Shown here piece after piece: positions 41,470-49,022 of a stretch of DNA of 64,000 bases. The notes under the pieces are model-generated. The model worked only from the letters and a program-made list of their open reading frames with translations. It was not told the origin of the DNA and ran no database searches. The stretch is from contig NZ_BBZJ01000014.1 of the NCBI RefSeq assembly GCF_001417775.1, positions 186,001 through 250,000 on the forward strand. Direction: 5' to 3'. Origin of the DNA: Streptomyces sp. TP-A0356 (lineage in GTDB: Bacteria > Actinomycetota > Actinomycetes > Streptomycetales > Streptomycetaceae). The position numbers and the translations under genes were made by a program. Numbering within the stretch: position 1 is the first letter of the stretch; every line of letters begins with the position of its first letter.

Positions 41470-41499
41470 TTGAAAACAGAACCGGGTGGTACGTATCTT
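41470..41499 (+). promoter_or_regulatory. Promoter of aco with ARE-like spacer
   Basis: TTGAAA (41470-41475), an 18-nt spacer, TATCTT (41494-41499). The spacer holds AACCGGGTGGTACG, a weaker ARE-like imperfect inverted repeat (ACC...GGT). The promoter boxes are good; the operator is less certain than the other two. Confidence 0.6.
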
Positions 41500-41547
41500 C
41501 AGCCCCGTGCCTCACACCTGACCGAACCCACACCAGGGGTAAGCTCG

Positions 41548-43818
41548 ATGACTATCATGACGTCCGGGGTGCCCGCCTTAGGGGCTCACGTACCGCACCA
41601 GGCCGACCCGTCGGACCTGACCGGTTCCCCGGCCCCCTCCGCACCCGCCCTGGAACACCCGGTCGCCGCCCACCTGGCACACCTCCTCTTCGAGGGCGCG
41701 GAGCGCGACCGCAGGCATGGCACCTGGCGCGCGATGATCTCGGGCCACGCGTTCTCGTACCGCCCCGACCTCTCCCCGGCCGACCGCGCGGCTCTCTCGT
41801 ACGACCGCCTGCGCCTCCTCAACGGCGTCCTCGACGACCCGGCGCGCTTCGCGGCAGACCCGCACCGGCTGGCCGCGCTGCACGAGTGGATCGGACCGGT
41901 GGACGGAGGCCTGACCACCCTCGCGAGCATCCACTACAACCTGTTCCTCGGCAGCCTCGTCGACCATGACGACAAGGGCCGGGACCTGTCCGCCTTCACC
42001 TCGCTCCAGCGCACGGGAACGTTTCTGTGCACGGAGCTGGAGCACGGCAACGACGTGGCCGCGATGGAGACCGTCGCGGTCCACGACCGCACGAGCGGCG
42101 GCTTCCACCTGCACACGCCGACGCCCGCCGCGCGGAAGTTCATGCCCAACACCAGCCTGACCGGCGGCCCCAAGACCGCGGTCGTCGCGGCCCGTCTCAT
42201 CCTGGACGACGAGGACCAGGGCGTCTTCCTCTTCCTCACCCCGCTCAGCGACCACAACGGACACCTGCCCGGAGTGACGGTCCACCGGCTGCCGGAGCGC
42301 ACCGGCACCCCCGTCGACCACTCCCTCACCTCCTTCGACCACCTGTGGCTGCCCCGCCAGGCGCTCCTGGAGGCCGAGCACGGCCGCCTCGACCCCGACG
42401 GCACGCTGACCAGCAGCCTCGGCAACAAGCGCAAGCGGTTCCTGCGCTCCATCAACCGCGTCACCATGGGCAAGCTCTGCATGAGCGCCGGGACCCTGGG
42501 CATGGCGCGCGCCGCCCTCACCATCGCGGTCCGCTACGCCCACAGCCGTCTCGTCGCAGGGCCGAGGCCCGGCGAGCGCATACCGATCGCAGCCCACCGC
42601 AGCCACCACACCCGGCTGCTCGACGCGCTGGCGACGGCGTACGCGATGACGTTCCTGCACCGCACGGTGGTGGACCGGTTCGCCGCGCACACCGAGGAGG
42701 ACCGCGAGGAGATCGAGCGCCTCGCGGCGATCGCCAAGGGCTGGATCACCTGGCAGGCACGGGACATCACCACCGAGTGCCGCGAACGCTGCGGCGCGCA
42801 GGGCCTGTTCCCCGCCAATGGCATCGCGGACCTGCCCGCCAACATCGAGGGCGGCATCACCGCCGAGGGCGACAACCTGGTCATCTGGGTGAAGGCCGCC
42901 TCCGAGATGGTCTTCGGGCACCGCTCGGCGGCACCCGACGCCCTTCCGGCCGGCGACCTGACGGACCTCCCGTTCCTGCGGGGCCTGCTCGCCCAGGTCG
43001 AGGCCATCTGGCAGGCGCGGGCCCGCACGGCCCTGCGCGAGGGCCCGTCCGGCGACCCGGTCGGCCGCTGGAACGTCACCTCGTCCGCCGCCCTGGAGAT
43101 GGTCTCCGCGCACGCCCGCCTGCGGGCGGCGGACGCGTTCGCCGCCGCGGCCGAACAACCGGCGGACCCGAGGGCACGCCGACTGCTCGGCTCCCTGTGC
43201 CGCCTGTTCCTCCTGCGCCAGATCGACGCTCACACCGGCGACCTGCTCGCCGACGGTCACATGACTCCGGATCAGGTACGGGCGCTGCCGAAAACCCTGG
43301 ACACACTCGTCGCCGACCTCGCGCCGCACATGATGACCCTGGTCGACGCGTTCGACTTCCCGGCAAAGATGCTGTCGGCGATTCCGATCGCGAGCGGCGG
43401 ATCGATCGTACGGACGATGCGGGAGGGCGAGACGGGGACGCGAGCGGAGACGGAACCGCCGCTGGGGGCGGTGCCTGGGTCGCTGCCGGGGGCGGGGTCT
43501 GGGTCGCTGCCGGGGGCGGACGCGGGGGCGGTGCCTGGGTCGCTGCCGGGGGCGGGGTCTGGGTCGCTGCCGGGGGCGGACGCGGGGGCGGTGCCTGGGG
43601 CGCTGCCGGGGGCGGACGCGAGGTCGGGGCCTGGGGCGCTGCCGGGGGCGGACGCGGGGTCGGGGCCTGGGCCGCTGCTGGAGGCGGGCGCGAGGTCGGG
43701 GCCTGGGCCGCTGCTGGAGGCGGGGGCGGGGTCGGGGCCTGGGGCGCTGCTGGAGGCGGGGGCGGGAACTGGGTCGCTGCCGGGGGTGGTGCCTGTGCCG
43801 GAGCGGGGGTGGCGCTGA
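41548..43818 (+). CDS. aco: Acyl-CoA oxidase (Aco-like, butenolide biosynthesis) with repeat tail
   Basis: 756 residues. Residues 1-620 form a flavin acyl-CoA oxidase: HYNLFLGSLVDHD, LCTELEHGNDVAAMETVAVHD, FMPNTSLTGGPKTAVVAARLI, RFLRSINRVTMGKLCMSA, ERCGAQGLFPANGIADLPANIEGGITAEGDN. In S. avermitilis Aco is the key enzyme for avenolide, oxidising an acyl chain before P450 hydroxylation and ring closure. From about residue 632 to the end is a Gly/Ala/Pro/Ser/Leu repeat tail (PGSLPGAGSGSLPGADAGA) absent from the normal fold. The start is ATG 41548 with AGGGG upstream; ATG 41557 is possible. The role in a hormone pathway rests on context. Confidence 0.85.
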   Translation: MTIMTSGVPALGAHVPHQADPSDLTGSPAPSAPALEHPVAAHLAHLLFEGAERDRRHGTWRAMISGHAFSYRPDLSPADRAALSYDRLRLLNGVLDDPARFAADPHRLAALHEWIGPVDGGLTTLASIHYNLFLGSLVDHDDKGRDLSAFTSLQRTGTFLCTELEHGNDVAAMETVAVHDRTSGGFHLHTPTPAARKFMPNTSLTGGPKTAVVAARLILDDEDQGVFLFLTPLSDHNGHLPGVTVHRLPERTGTPVDHSLTSFDHLWLPRQALLEAEHGRLDPDGTLTSSLGNKRKRFLRSINRVTMGKLCMSAGTLGMARAALTIAVRYAHSRLVAGPRPGERIPIAAHRSHHTRLLDALATAYAMTFLHRTVVDRFAAHTEEDREEIERLAAIAKGWITWQARDITTECRERCGAQGLFPANGIADLPANIEGGITAEGDNLVIWVKAASEMVFGHRSAAPDALPAGDLTDLPFLRGLLAQVEAIWQARARTALREGPSGDPVGRWNVTSSAALEMVSAHARLRAADAFAAAAEQPADPRARRLLGSLCRLFLLRQIDAHTGDLLADGHMTPDQVRALPKTLDTLVADLAPHMMTLVDAFDFPAKMLSAIPIASGGSIVRTMREGETGTRAETEPPLGAVPGSLPGAGSGSLPGADAGAVPGSLPGAGSGSLPGADAGAVPGALPGADARSGPGALPGADAGSGPGPLLEAGARSGPGPLLEAGAGSGPGALLEAGAGTGSLPGVVPVPERGWR
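43468..43790 (+). repeat. Coding minisatellite in the aco 3' end
   Basis: Two exact consecutive 60-bp repeats (43468-43527, 43528-43587) are followed by degenerate 30- to 33-bp units built on GGGTCGCTGCCGGGGGCG. All are in frame and encode the Aco tail. Similar G-rich sequence continues past the stop codon to about 43950. Confidence 0.92.
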
Positions 43819-44244
43819 GGTGGTGGCGGGGCCCGAGCCGCGGCCGTCGGTGGTGCCGGGGCACGAGCAGCGGCCGACCGTCCGTGGTGCCGGAGCCGGG
43901 GCAGGGCCTGAGCCGCTGCTGGTATCGCTGTCGGTGCCGGGGCGGGGCTGAGCGTACGGCGCCCAGCCTCCACCGGGGGCGGCGGGCCGGAGCCCGTAGC
44001 CTGCGGATCCGATCGCCGGGAGGGCCCGTCGACCACATCCCGACGGGCCCCGGCCTGCGCGACGGCCGGGCGGCAGGGGTCCCGACACGGCTTCGACCGG
44101 GTACTGGGCGGCATGGAGATACGACTCCGGCAGATGTGGGGCGACCACCATGGAGGGCATCCGCTAGGCTGTCATCGGTCGGTTGCCACCCGCGACGCCC
44201 TCACAGGGCGCGCCCAGGCCAAGCCGACCACCGGATCAAACCCC
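43819..44244. other. 426-bp spacer, no gene seen
   Basis: The first 130 bp are decayed copies of the aco minisatellite (GGTGCCGGGGC, GAGCNGCNGC motifs). The rest leads into the tRNA-Arg gene. TAGGCT at about 44165 might be a tRNA promoter -10, but no -35 is convincing. Confidence 0.6.
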
Positions 44245-44317
44245 GCCTTCGTAGCTCAGGGGATAGAGCACCGCTCTCCTAAAGCGGGTGTCGCAGGTTC
44301 GAATCCTGCCGGGGGCA
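44245..44317 (+). tRNA. tRNA-Arg (anticodon CCT)
   Basis: Acceptor GCCTTCG pairs with CGGGGGC (two G:U pairs). The D arm has GTAGCTCAGGGGATAGAGCA, the anticodon stem CCGCT/AGCGG encloses CTCCTAA, giving anticodon CCT (reads AGG), and the T arm is GCAGGTTCGAATCCTGC. CCA is not encoded. The 3' half is the integration site of the adjacent element, and it remains a complete gene. Confidence 0.96.
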
Positions 44318-44319
44318 CA
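44276..44319 (+). other. attL of the integrated element
   Basis: These 44 bp, from the anticodon loop to just past the tRNA-Arg 3' end, recur at 58646-58689 with a single mismatch (44287 G versus 58657 T). A direct repeat of a tRNA 3' end beside a tyrosine recombinase gene is the classical signature of an integrative element. Confidence 0.92.
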
Positions 44320-44324
44320 CGACT

Positions 44325-44366
44325 AAGGGCCAGTTCAGGGGCGTAATCCCCTCGAACTGGCCCTTT
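44325..44366. terminator. Hairpin between tRNA-Arg and integrase
   Basis: AAGGGCCAGTTC (44325-44336) pairs with GAACTGGCCCTT (44354-44365), plus an inner GGGG/CCCC helix; TTT follows. It terminates the tRNA and, from the other side, the integrase transcript. Confidence 0.85.
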
Positions 44367-44407
44367 GCCGTGATCACGGCCGTGCCACGCACGTGCCACA
44401 AGGTCCG

Positions 44408-45532
44408 CTAGGAGTCCGCATCACCCCGTTCCCCGCGGATCATCGAGCCGAGCCGATCGGCGATCTCACGGTCACGTCCGTTGACCATGTGCTGATAGAT
44501 CAGCGCGGCGCGGGGCGTGCTGTGGCCCATCCTGGTCATCAGCTCACGCAGGCTCGCCCCGGACGCGGCGAGGGTGTTCCCGGTGTGCCGAAGATCGTGG
44601 AAGTGCACGTCTGTCGTGATGCCTGCCTTCTTCCTGGCTCTGATCCAGTCGTCCCGGAAGTTGCTGCGGCGGAGCCGACCGCCCTGGGGACCAAGGAAGA
44701 CGTGGCCGTCACGGCCGGGGCCGGCGTTGTCGTCGAGGTGGCGCTTCACGTCCGGAAGGAGTTCGGTCGGGACGGCCACCGGGCGGACGCCGGCGTCGGA
44801 CTTGGGGGCCTTGTCGAAGAGGGCGCCCGTCTGCATCTCGGCTTGTGAGCGCTGGACCATGAGTACTGAGTTGTCCGTGTCGACGTCCCGCCGGCGGAGT
44901 GAGGCCAGTTCCCCGAAGCGCAGGCCGGTGAAGGCGGCGAGGAGGACGAGCAGCCGGTAGCGCGGGGTGATCGCATCGGCCACGGCGTACACCTCCGCCA
45001 CGGTGAGGACGGGCCGCTCTGGCACGTCGTAGCAGTCGGCGCCCTTGATCCGGCACGGGTTACGGCGGATCAGCTCGTCATCAACGGCCGTGTTCAGGAT
45101 GGCCCGCAAGATCTGGTACGCCTTGACCACGGTCGGCTCACCTGTGCGCGTGAGGCACGCCGTACGCCAAGCCCGCACCTGTGCCGTCGTGATCGACGAC
45201 AACGGACGTTCACCGAAGGCCGGCAGGAGGTAAAGCCGGATCACCGACTCATGGCGCTCGCGCGAACGGGCCGCAAGCTTGCGGTCCTTGAGCCATGCCG
45301 TGGCGTACTCGCCGAAGTGAACCTTGCCCGCGTCGGGGTCATTCCACTGGCCACGGGTGATGTCTGACTCGATGAGGGTCAGCGCGACCTCAGCATCGGT
45401 CTTGGTGGCGTAGGTCTCCTCTGCGCTGCGAAGCTGACCCGTGTGCGGATCACGGTAACGCGCCTGCCAGCGGCCGGACTTGAGCTGTCGGACCGAGCCG
45501 AACCGGCGACGCCTGCCCTGGTTATTCGCCAT
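44408..45532 (-). CDS. int: Tyrosine-recombinase integrase
   Basis: A 374-residue phage-type site-specific recombinase. An N-terminal arm-binding region (GSVRQLKSGRWQARYRDPHTGQ) is followed by a SAM-like core-binding domain (FGEYATAWLKDRKL) and a catalytic domain with Arg in FTGLRFGELASL, HDLRHTGNTLAA (His-x-x-Arg), GHSTPRAALIYQHM (His and the nucleophile Tyr346). It integrates and excises the element at tRNA-Arg. ATG 45532 overlaps the xis stop by one base (TGATG), so the two are coupled. All catalytic residues are present, so it may still be active. Confidence 0.95.
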   Translation of the reverse strand: MANNQGRRRRFGSVRQLKSGRWQARYRDPHTGQLRSAEETYATKTDAEVALTLIESDITRGQWNDPDAGKVHFGEYATAWLKDRKLAARSRERHESVIRLYLLPAFGERPLSSITTAQVRAWRTACLTRTGEPTVVKAYQILRAILNTAVDDELIRRNPCRIKGADCYDVPERPVLTVAEVYAVADAITPRYRLLVLLAAFTGLRFGELASLRRRDVDTDNSVLMVQRSQAEMQTGALFDKAPKSDAGVRPVAVPTELLPDVKRHLDDNAGPGRDGHVFLGPQGGRLRRSNFRDDWIRARKKAGITTDVHFHDLRHTGNTLAASGASLRELMTRMGHSTPRAALIYQHMVNGRDREIADRLGSMIRGERGDADS

Positions 45533-45741
45533 CAGGCAACCCTCCTCAGTGCGGCGCGACGTACGGCCACCGGCTGAACGGTGTGCTCAGCGACGTAGGC
45601 GGACACCGCGCTCTCCGGGATGCGGACATGCCGCCCGACCTTGACGAAGGTGATCCGACGCTCTTCGATCAGGCGTCGGGGGAAGCGCACGCCGGTGCCG
45701 AGGACTTCGGCGACCTGCTGAACGTTGAGAAGTCGATCCAC
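45532..45741 (-). CDS. xis: Excisionase-type small HTH protein
   Basis: 69 residues with a MerR/HTH_17-like fold: LLNVQQVAEVLGTGVRFPRRLIEERRITFVKVGRHVRIPESAVSAYVAEHTV. Such proteins steer the integrase toward excision. The start is GTG 45741 with GGGGGAG 8 nt upstream; the longer open frame upstream is the shadow of rep. Typical rep-xis-int order of actinomycete integrative elements. Confidence 0.88.
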   Translation of the reverse strand: MDRLLNVQQVAEVLGTGVRFPRRLIEERRITFVKVGRHVRIPESAVSAYVAEHTVQPVAVRRAALRRVA

Positions 45742-45743
45742 GA

Positions 45744-46315
45744 TCACCACTCCCCCGAGATCTCGTGTTCGTACAGGTCCGCATGCACTGCGCGGGCGGT
45801 TTCGCGGTTGAGCTGGATGTCCCGGCGGATGTTGGCGGCGAGCCAAGATTCACCGGGCGTGTAGCCGTGGCCGGCGTAGGTCCAGTGGGCGAGAGTGAGC
45901 GTGGTTGCCTCCGCGTCATCGGTGTCGGGCAGACCGAGGGCGGCGCGTTGTTGGGCGGCGCGGTAGTCGGCGCGGGTCTGGCGCAGGGCGCCGACGGTGG
46001 TGGAGTAGCGGCGGGACTTGGTGGAGAAGTGGCCCCGGAAGCCGAGCATGTGAGCCCAGTCCCGCAGCTTCCGGTCCGGGTAGAGCGCGTGCAGGTCGAG
46101 GCACGCGGTGATGAGCCGGGCGGGGTGGTCTGGGACGCCGAGCAGGGCGAGCGCCTCTCTGTTGCCGATGCGGCGGTCGACGGTGCCGGTGGTCTCAGCC
46201 GCTTTGGTCGCGTACTTGGCCACGTAGGAGGCGACGGCCTGTTCGGTGATCTCCTCACCGTGGCCAAAGGCGCCGATCGGCTGGACGTCGAGCTGTGTGC
46301 CCCACCGCAGGGTGC
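45744..46315 (-). pseudogene. Replication initiator (RepSA-like), C-terminal remnant
   Basis: The last 190 or so residues of a pSAM2-type replication initiator: RTLRWGTQLDVQPIGAFGHG, ITEQAVASYVAKYATKAAETTGTVDRR and AHWTYAGHGYTPGESWLAANIRRD. The WGxQxDVxP and YVAKYATKAAE segments are the recognisable parts. The N-terminal catalytic Tyr region is missing: upstream of about 46315 the sequence switches to part of a gntR gene on the other strand. The element therefore cannot replicate by its own Rep. It lies directly before xis. Confidence 0.8.
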
Positions 46316-46445
46316 GGGCTCCGCCGGCACTCCGGTCATCCTCATCTGCCGGACCGCGTTCGCGGATGAGGGGCGCCCCGTCGAGATCAACGAAATGACG
46401 CTCGATGCCGCCTCCTACATCCTGGAGTACGACTTCGACGCGTAG
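46316..46445 (+). pseudogene. GntR-family repressor, 3' fragment (copy 1)
   Basis: About 42 codons of a UTRA-type GntR C-terminus: AGTPVILICRTAFADEGRPVEINEMTLDAASYILEYDF, ending at TAG 46443-46445. In pSAM2-like elements a GntR (Kor-type) repressor controls transfer and replication; here only its tail remains, abutting the rep remnant. No start or HTH is present. Confidence 0.75.
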
Positions 46446-46508
46446 ACCCCGCGCGAGCTGTTACAGGTTTCTCTACCTCATCGAGCTGTGTGCCCCACCG
46501 CAGGGTGC

Positions 46509-46638
46509 GGGCTCCGCCGGCACTCCGGTCATCCTCATCTGCCGGACCGCGTTCGCGGATGAGGGGCGCCCCGTCGAGATCAACGAAATGACGCTCGATG
46601 CCGCCTCCTACATCCTGGAGTACGACTTCGACGCGTAG
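46509..46638 (+). pseudogene. GntR-family repressor, 3' fragment (copy 2)
   Basis: An identical second copy of the GntR UTRA tail, produced by the 193-bp duplication, ending at TAG 46636-46638. It is followed by GCTCCGCTCCGCC-type sequence often seen around transfer regions of Streptomyces plasmids. Confidence 0.75.
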
Positions 46639-46674
46639 ACCCCGCGCGAGCTGTTACAGGTTTCTCTACCTCAT

Positions 46675-47132
46675 CAAGCCCCGGCTGCGCTCCGCTCCGC
46701 CGGGCGCGCTTCCCGGCTCCGCTGCGGGCGACGCTCCTGCCTCCGGCCCGCTCCGCCCGCGCTGCGCCGACGCGCGCCCACATGTGGATAGGGCCGGTGG
46801 CCATGAGTCGATCACCGCATAGAGCGGCCACGGTCAAGGCCATGCCTCCGGCGGGGGATCGGCCGGCACCGGGATGGAGGGGGCGCCGTCGCCGACCGCG
46901 GGCCGCGTAGTGGCGTGCGTGGGATGCTCCCATCCCGTCCACCGTCGACCCAGGCAGAGCCGAGCAGACGCGGCCCAGGGGCGTCAAGGTCGTTCGTACA
47001 GTGGCGCGCTCCACCTTGACGCCCCTGGACCACGCCTGCTCCACGGTGTGTGGGTCGACGGCGGACGGGATGGGAGCCGGGGGTGGTTGCTGCCGGAGGC
47101 AATAGCGAGCACACGGCTGTCCCGCCGGTGAG
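46675..47132. other. 458-bp noncoding region with a 152-bp hairpin
   Basis: No gene. It starts with a G/C-rich run of GCTCCGC repeats. Then 46926-47077 forms a long hairpin: outer 27-nt arms (46926-46952 and 47051-47077, one mismatch), a loosely paired middle, a perfect inner 16-bp stem (46975-46990 with 47013-47028, CCAGGGGCGTCAAGGT) and a 22-nt loop. Such a structure could be a replication or transfer origin of the element. Confidence 0.75.
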
Positions 47133-47567
47133 GTGTCGATCTATTCTCAAGCGAGCCGTGTGCAGGGGGACGATGAGCGGAGTTGGCAAGTGATCGGGGG
47201 CCTGATTGCGCTAGCCGTGCTCGTGGCGCTGGCTGTCCGGTACGTCGTGGTGGCCGTCCGGCTCTGGAGGCATCCCGAGCGTGCTTCCGAAGCCGCGCGG
47301 TCGTTCAGTGTGAGAGGGGCGCCAGGGTGGGTCATCACACGGGGCATCGTGGTCGTGGCGGCCCACTTCGTTTTGATGGCCATCGCGGTGATCGCGCTGG
47401 GAACCGCGGTCACGCAGACGCAGAAACCGGCTGAGCCGTGGTGGGCGATTTCGCTGGTGGCAGGCGGCGGGGTGATCCTCTGCTGGCTGCTAATCACCCT
47501 GATCGGGGTCTTCAACAGGCCGCGTTTCCTTGTGGTTCCCTACCTCAGAGACAAGCGGCGACTGTGA
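47133..47567 (+). CDS. Three-helix membrane protein, unknown function
   Basis: A 144-residue hydrophobic protein with membrane segments at about 20-42 (VIGGLIALAVLVALAVRYVVVAV), 68-92 (GWVITRGIVVVAAHFVLMAIAVIALG) and 103-126 (WWAISLVAGGGVILCWLLITLIGVF), and a basic C-terminus (RDKRRL). No family recognised. GTG 47133 start. It is the first cargo gene after the element backbone. Confidence 0.6.
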   Translation: MSIYSQASRVQGDDERSWQVIGGLIALAVLVALAVRYVVVAVRLWRHPERASEAARSFSVRGAPGWVITRGIVVVAAHFVLMAIAVIALGTAVTQTQKPAEPWWAISLVAGGGVILCWLLITLIGVFNRPRFLVVPYLRDKRRL

Positions 47568-47789
47568 CGCAAGAAACAGCCACCCTTGGGAAGCCCTGGC
47601 CCTCACGTGCCCCCTGCGTGCCCGATCCAGCAGCGCCGCACAGGGAACAACGGGGAGTCACGGTGACCGGTCTGGGGACGCGCACGTCAGCGTCTTGCCA
47701 TCTCAGACAGCATCCCCATACGCGATCTTCCAAACTGGTGCTGCCGGGTGGATGGCCACCCTGGTCAACCAGCCAGCACGATTCGCACT

Positions 47790-47987
47790 TTATGTGAACA
47801 GTGCCGAGGCAACCCAGAGAAGGATGAACCCAACGGGAATGGTCGCGAAGGCCGTACCGACGGACAGACATCCGTAGGCGAAAATCTTCGAGACCTTGTG
47901 GTTCTGGGCACGGAACGCAGCGAAGCAAATGAAGCAAATGATTGCGAGGCAAGGCAGGAAGACGAAGAAGATACCCAGCGCTCGCAC
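47790..47987 (-). CDS. Small two-helix membrane protein
   Basis: 65 residues from GTG 47987, with GGGGGAGGA just upstream as a strong ribosome site. Two hydrophobic helices (ALGIFFVFLPCLAIICFICFAAF and AYGCLSVGTAFATIPVGFILLWVASALF) flank a short basic loop QNHKVSK. The local sequence is clearly less GC-rich than the core genome. Possibly a toxin-like or accessory membrane peptide; nothing supports a specific function. Confidence 0.6.
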   Translation of the reverse strand: MRALGIFFVFLPCLAIICFICFAAFRAQNHKVSKIFAYGCLSVGTAFATIPVGFILLWVASALFT

Positions 47988-48016
47988 GCTTCCTCCCCCA
48001 AGTCACAGGATGCGCA

Positions 48017-48328
48017 GTACAGCAGGAAAGTACAGCAACCACCGTAACCGTGGCCGTCCACCACTGGCCCCGGGACCACCGCCTTACCTGCCGAGCAGAT
48101 CTCAACAACCGTCCAGCCCGTAGTTCGCATCGAGGGGGCACACCGAAAGAGCCCCGCTCGGGCCGTCTCTGGGCCGTCCGGGGGCGGCCGACGACGACAG
48201 ATGACGACAGCCGACGACAGCCCTTCCCCTGCTCAGCGAGGGTGGTCTGCGCACCGGCGCAGGCGCCCATCAGCGAAGCACAGTTGAGGAACCACTGAGA
48301 TAGGCCGCCTGCGGTACAGCACAGAAGT
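48017..48328. repeat. Interspersed repeat family, copies A and E
   Basis: Copy A (48017-48138) contains TACAGCAGGAAAGTACAGCA and, 60 bp on, GAGCAGATCTCAACAACCG and CCCGTAGTTCGCATCGAG. Copy E (48222-48328) is about 91% identical over 107 bp to 50378-50483. The shared core is RTACAGCANAGAAGTACAGC. The whole 47988-48503 spacer otherwise holds no gene. Confidence 0.75.
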
Positions 48329-48503
48329 GGCTGAACTGAAGGCGGGGTGCAGGCCGGCCCGCAGGTGAGCGATGCAGGAGTACGTCGGCGCGCGCTGAGC
48401 GTGATCCCACGCGATTTCGACGTGGCATGCAACCAAAAGAAGGCTCGCGCGCATTAGAGGATCGAAGACGGACGTGAGATGACCGAGAGGGGCGTGGGCG
48501 CGG

Positions 48504-49022
48504 ATGGCGGAGCGCAGACGCGACGCCGAGTTCACCGAGTATGTCACCGCGAGGAGTTCATGGTTGCGTAAGGTCGCCTACCTGCTGTGCGGGGACTGGC
48601 ATCACGCTGACGACTTGGTGCAGACGACCATCACCAAGCTCTACACCAACTGGCGTCGCGCGGAAGGGATCGAGAACGTCGATGGTTATGCCAGGGCGAT
48701 CCTCGTCAACACCTTCCTGGCCGAGCAACGGTCCATGTGGGGTCGGCGGGTCGTCCTGCGGGCAGCCGACGATGATCCTGCTGCACTGAGTCCCGATGTC
48801 GACACCGCGCTCGACCTGCGTGCGGCGCTGGCGCGTCTTCCACCCCGTCAGCGGGCCACCGTGGTCCTGCGCTACTACTGCGACCTTTCGGTCGAACAGG
48901 CGGCCCAGGCAATGAGCTGCTCGCCCGGGAACGTCAAAAGCCAGACGTCACGAGGCATCGACGCGCTACGTCGCTTCCTCGAAACCCGTCCCGTCGCTTC
49001 GCCAGAGGGGGCCCAGCAGTGA
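48504..49022 (+). CDS. SigE-family ECF sigma factor
   Basis: 172 residues. Region 2 is FTEYVTARSSWLRKVAYLLCGDWHHADDLVQTTITKLYTNWRRAEGIENVDGYARAILVNTFLAEQR. Region 4 is LPPRQRATVVLRYYCDLSVEQAAQAMSCSPGNVKSQTSRGIDALRRFLE. It is typical of the large actinomycete SigE-like ECF class. ATG 48504; GAGAGGGG upstream. The stop overlaps the next gene's GTG by four bases, so the two are translated together, as for sigma/anti-sigma pairs. Confidence 0.92.
   Translation: MAERRRDAEFTEYVTARSSWLRKVAYLLCGDWHHADDLVQTTITKLYTNWRRAEGIENVDGYARAILVNTFLAEQRSMWGRRVVLRAADDDPAALSPDVDTALDLRAALARLPPRQRATVVLRYYCDLSVEQAAQAMSCSPGNVKSQTSRGIDALRRFLETRPVASPEGAQQ

Larger units (their letters stand above)
46289..46674. repeat. 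193-bp perfect tandem duplication
   Basis: 46289-46481 and 46482-46674 appear identical. Each copy starts with about 20-25 bp of rep sequence, then a gntR 3' end with its stop codon, then a shared tail ending CTCTACCTCAT. Because the rep/gntR junction is inside the repeat, the duplication happened after those genes were fused. Confidence 0.9.

Noticed and set aside
40147..41547. Long upstream extension of the acyl-CoA oxidase frame
   Set aside because: It runs antisense through the receptor and P450 genes. The oxidase N-terminus, promoter and ribosome site place the start at 41548.
38466..43818. A classical AfsA/ScbR gamma-butyrolactone locus
   Set aside because: No AfsA-type synthase is found. 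The oxidase and P450 fit the butenolide (avenolide) type instead.
46812..47189. A 125-codon minus-strand frame and an 85-codon plus-strand frame
   Set aside because: Both come from the two arms of the long inverted repeat. Neither has a credible start or domain.
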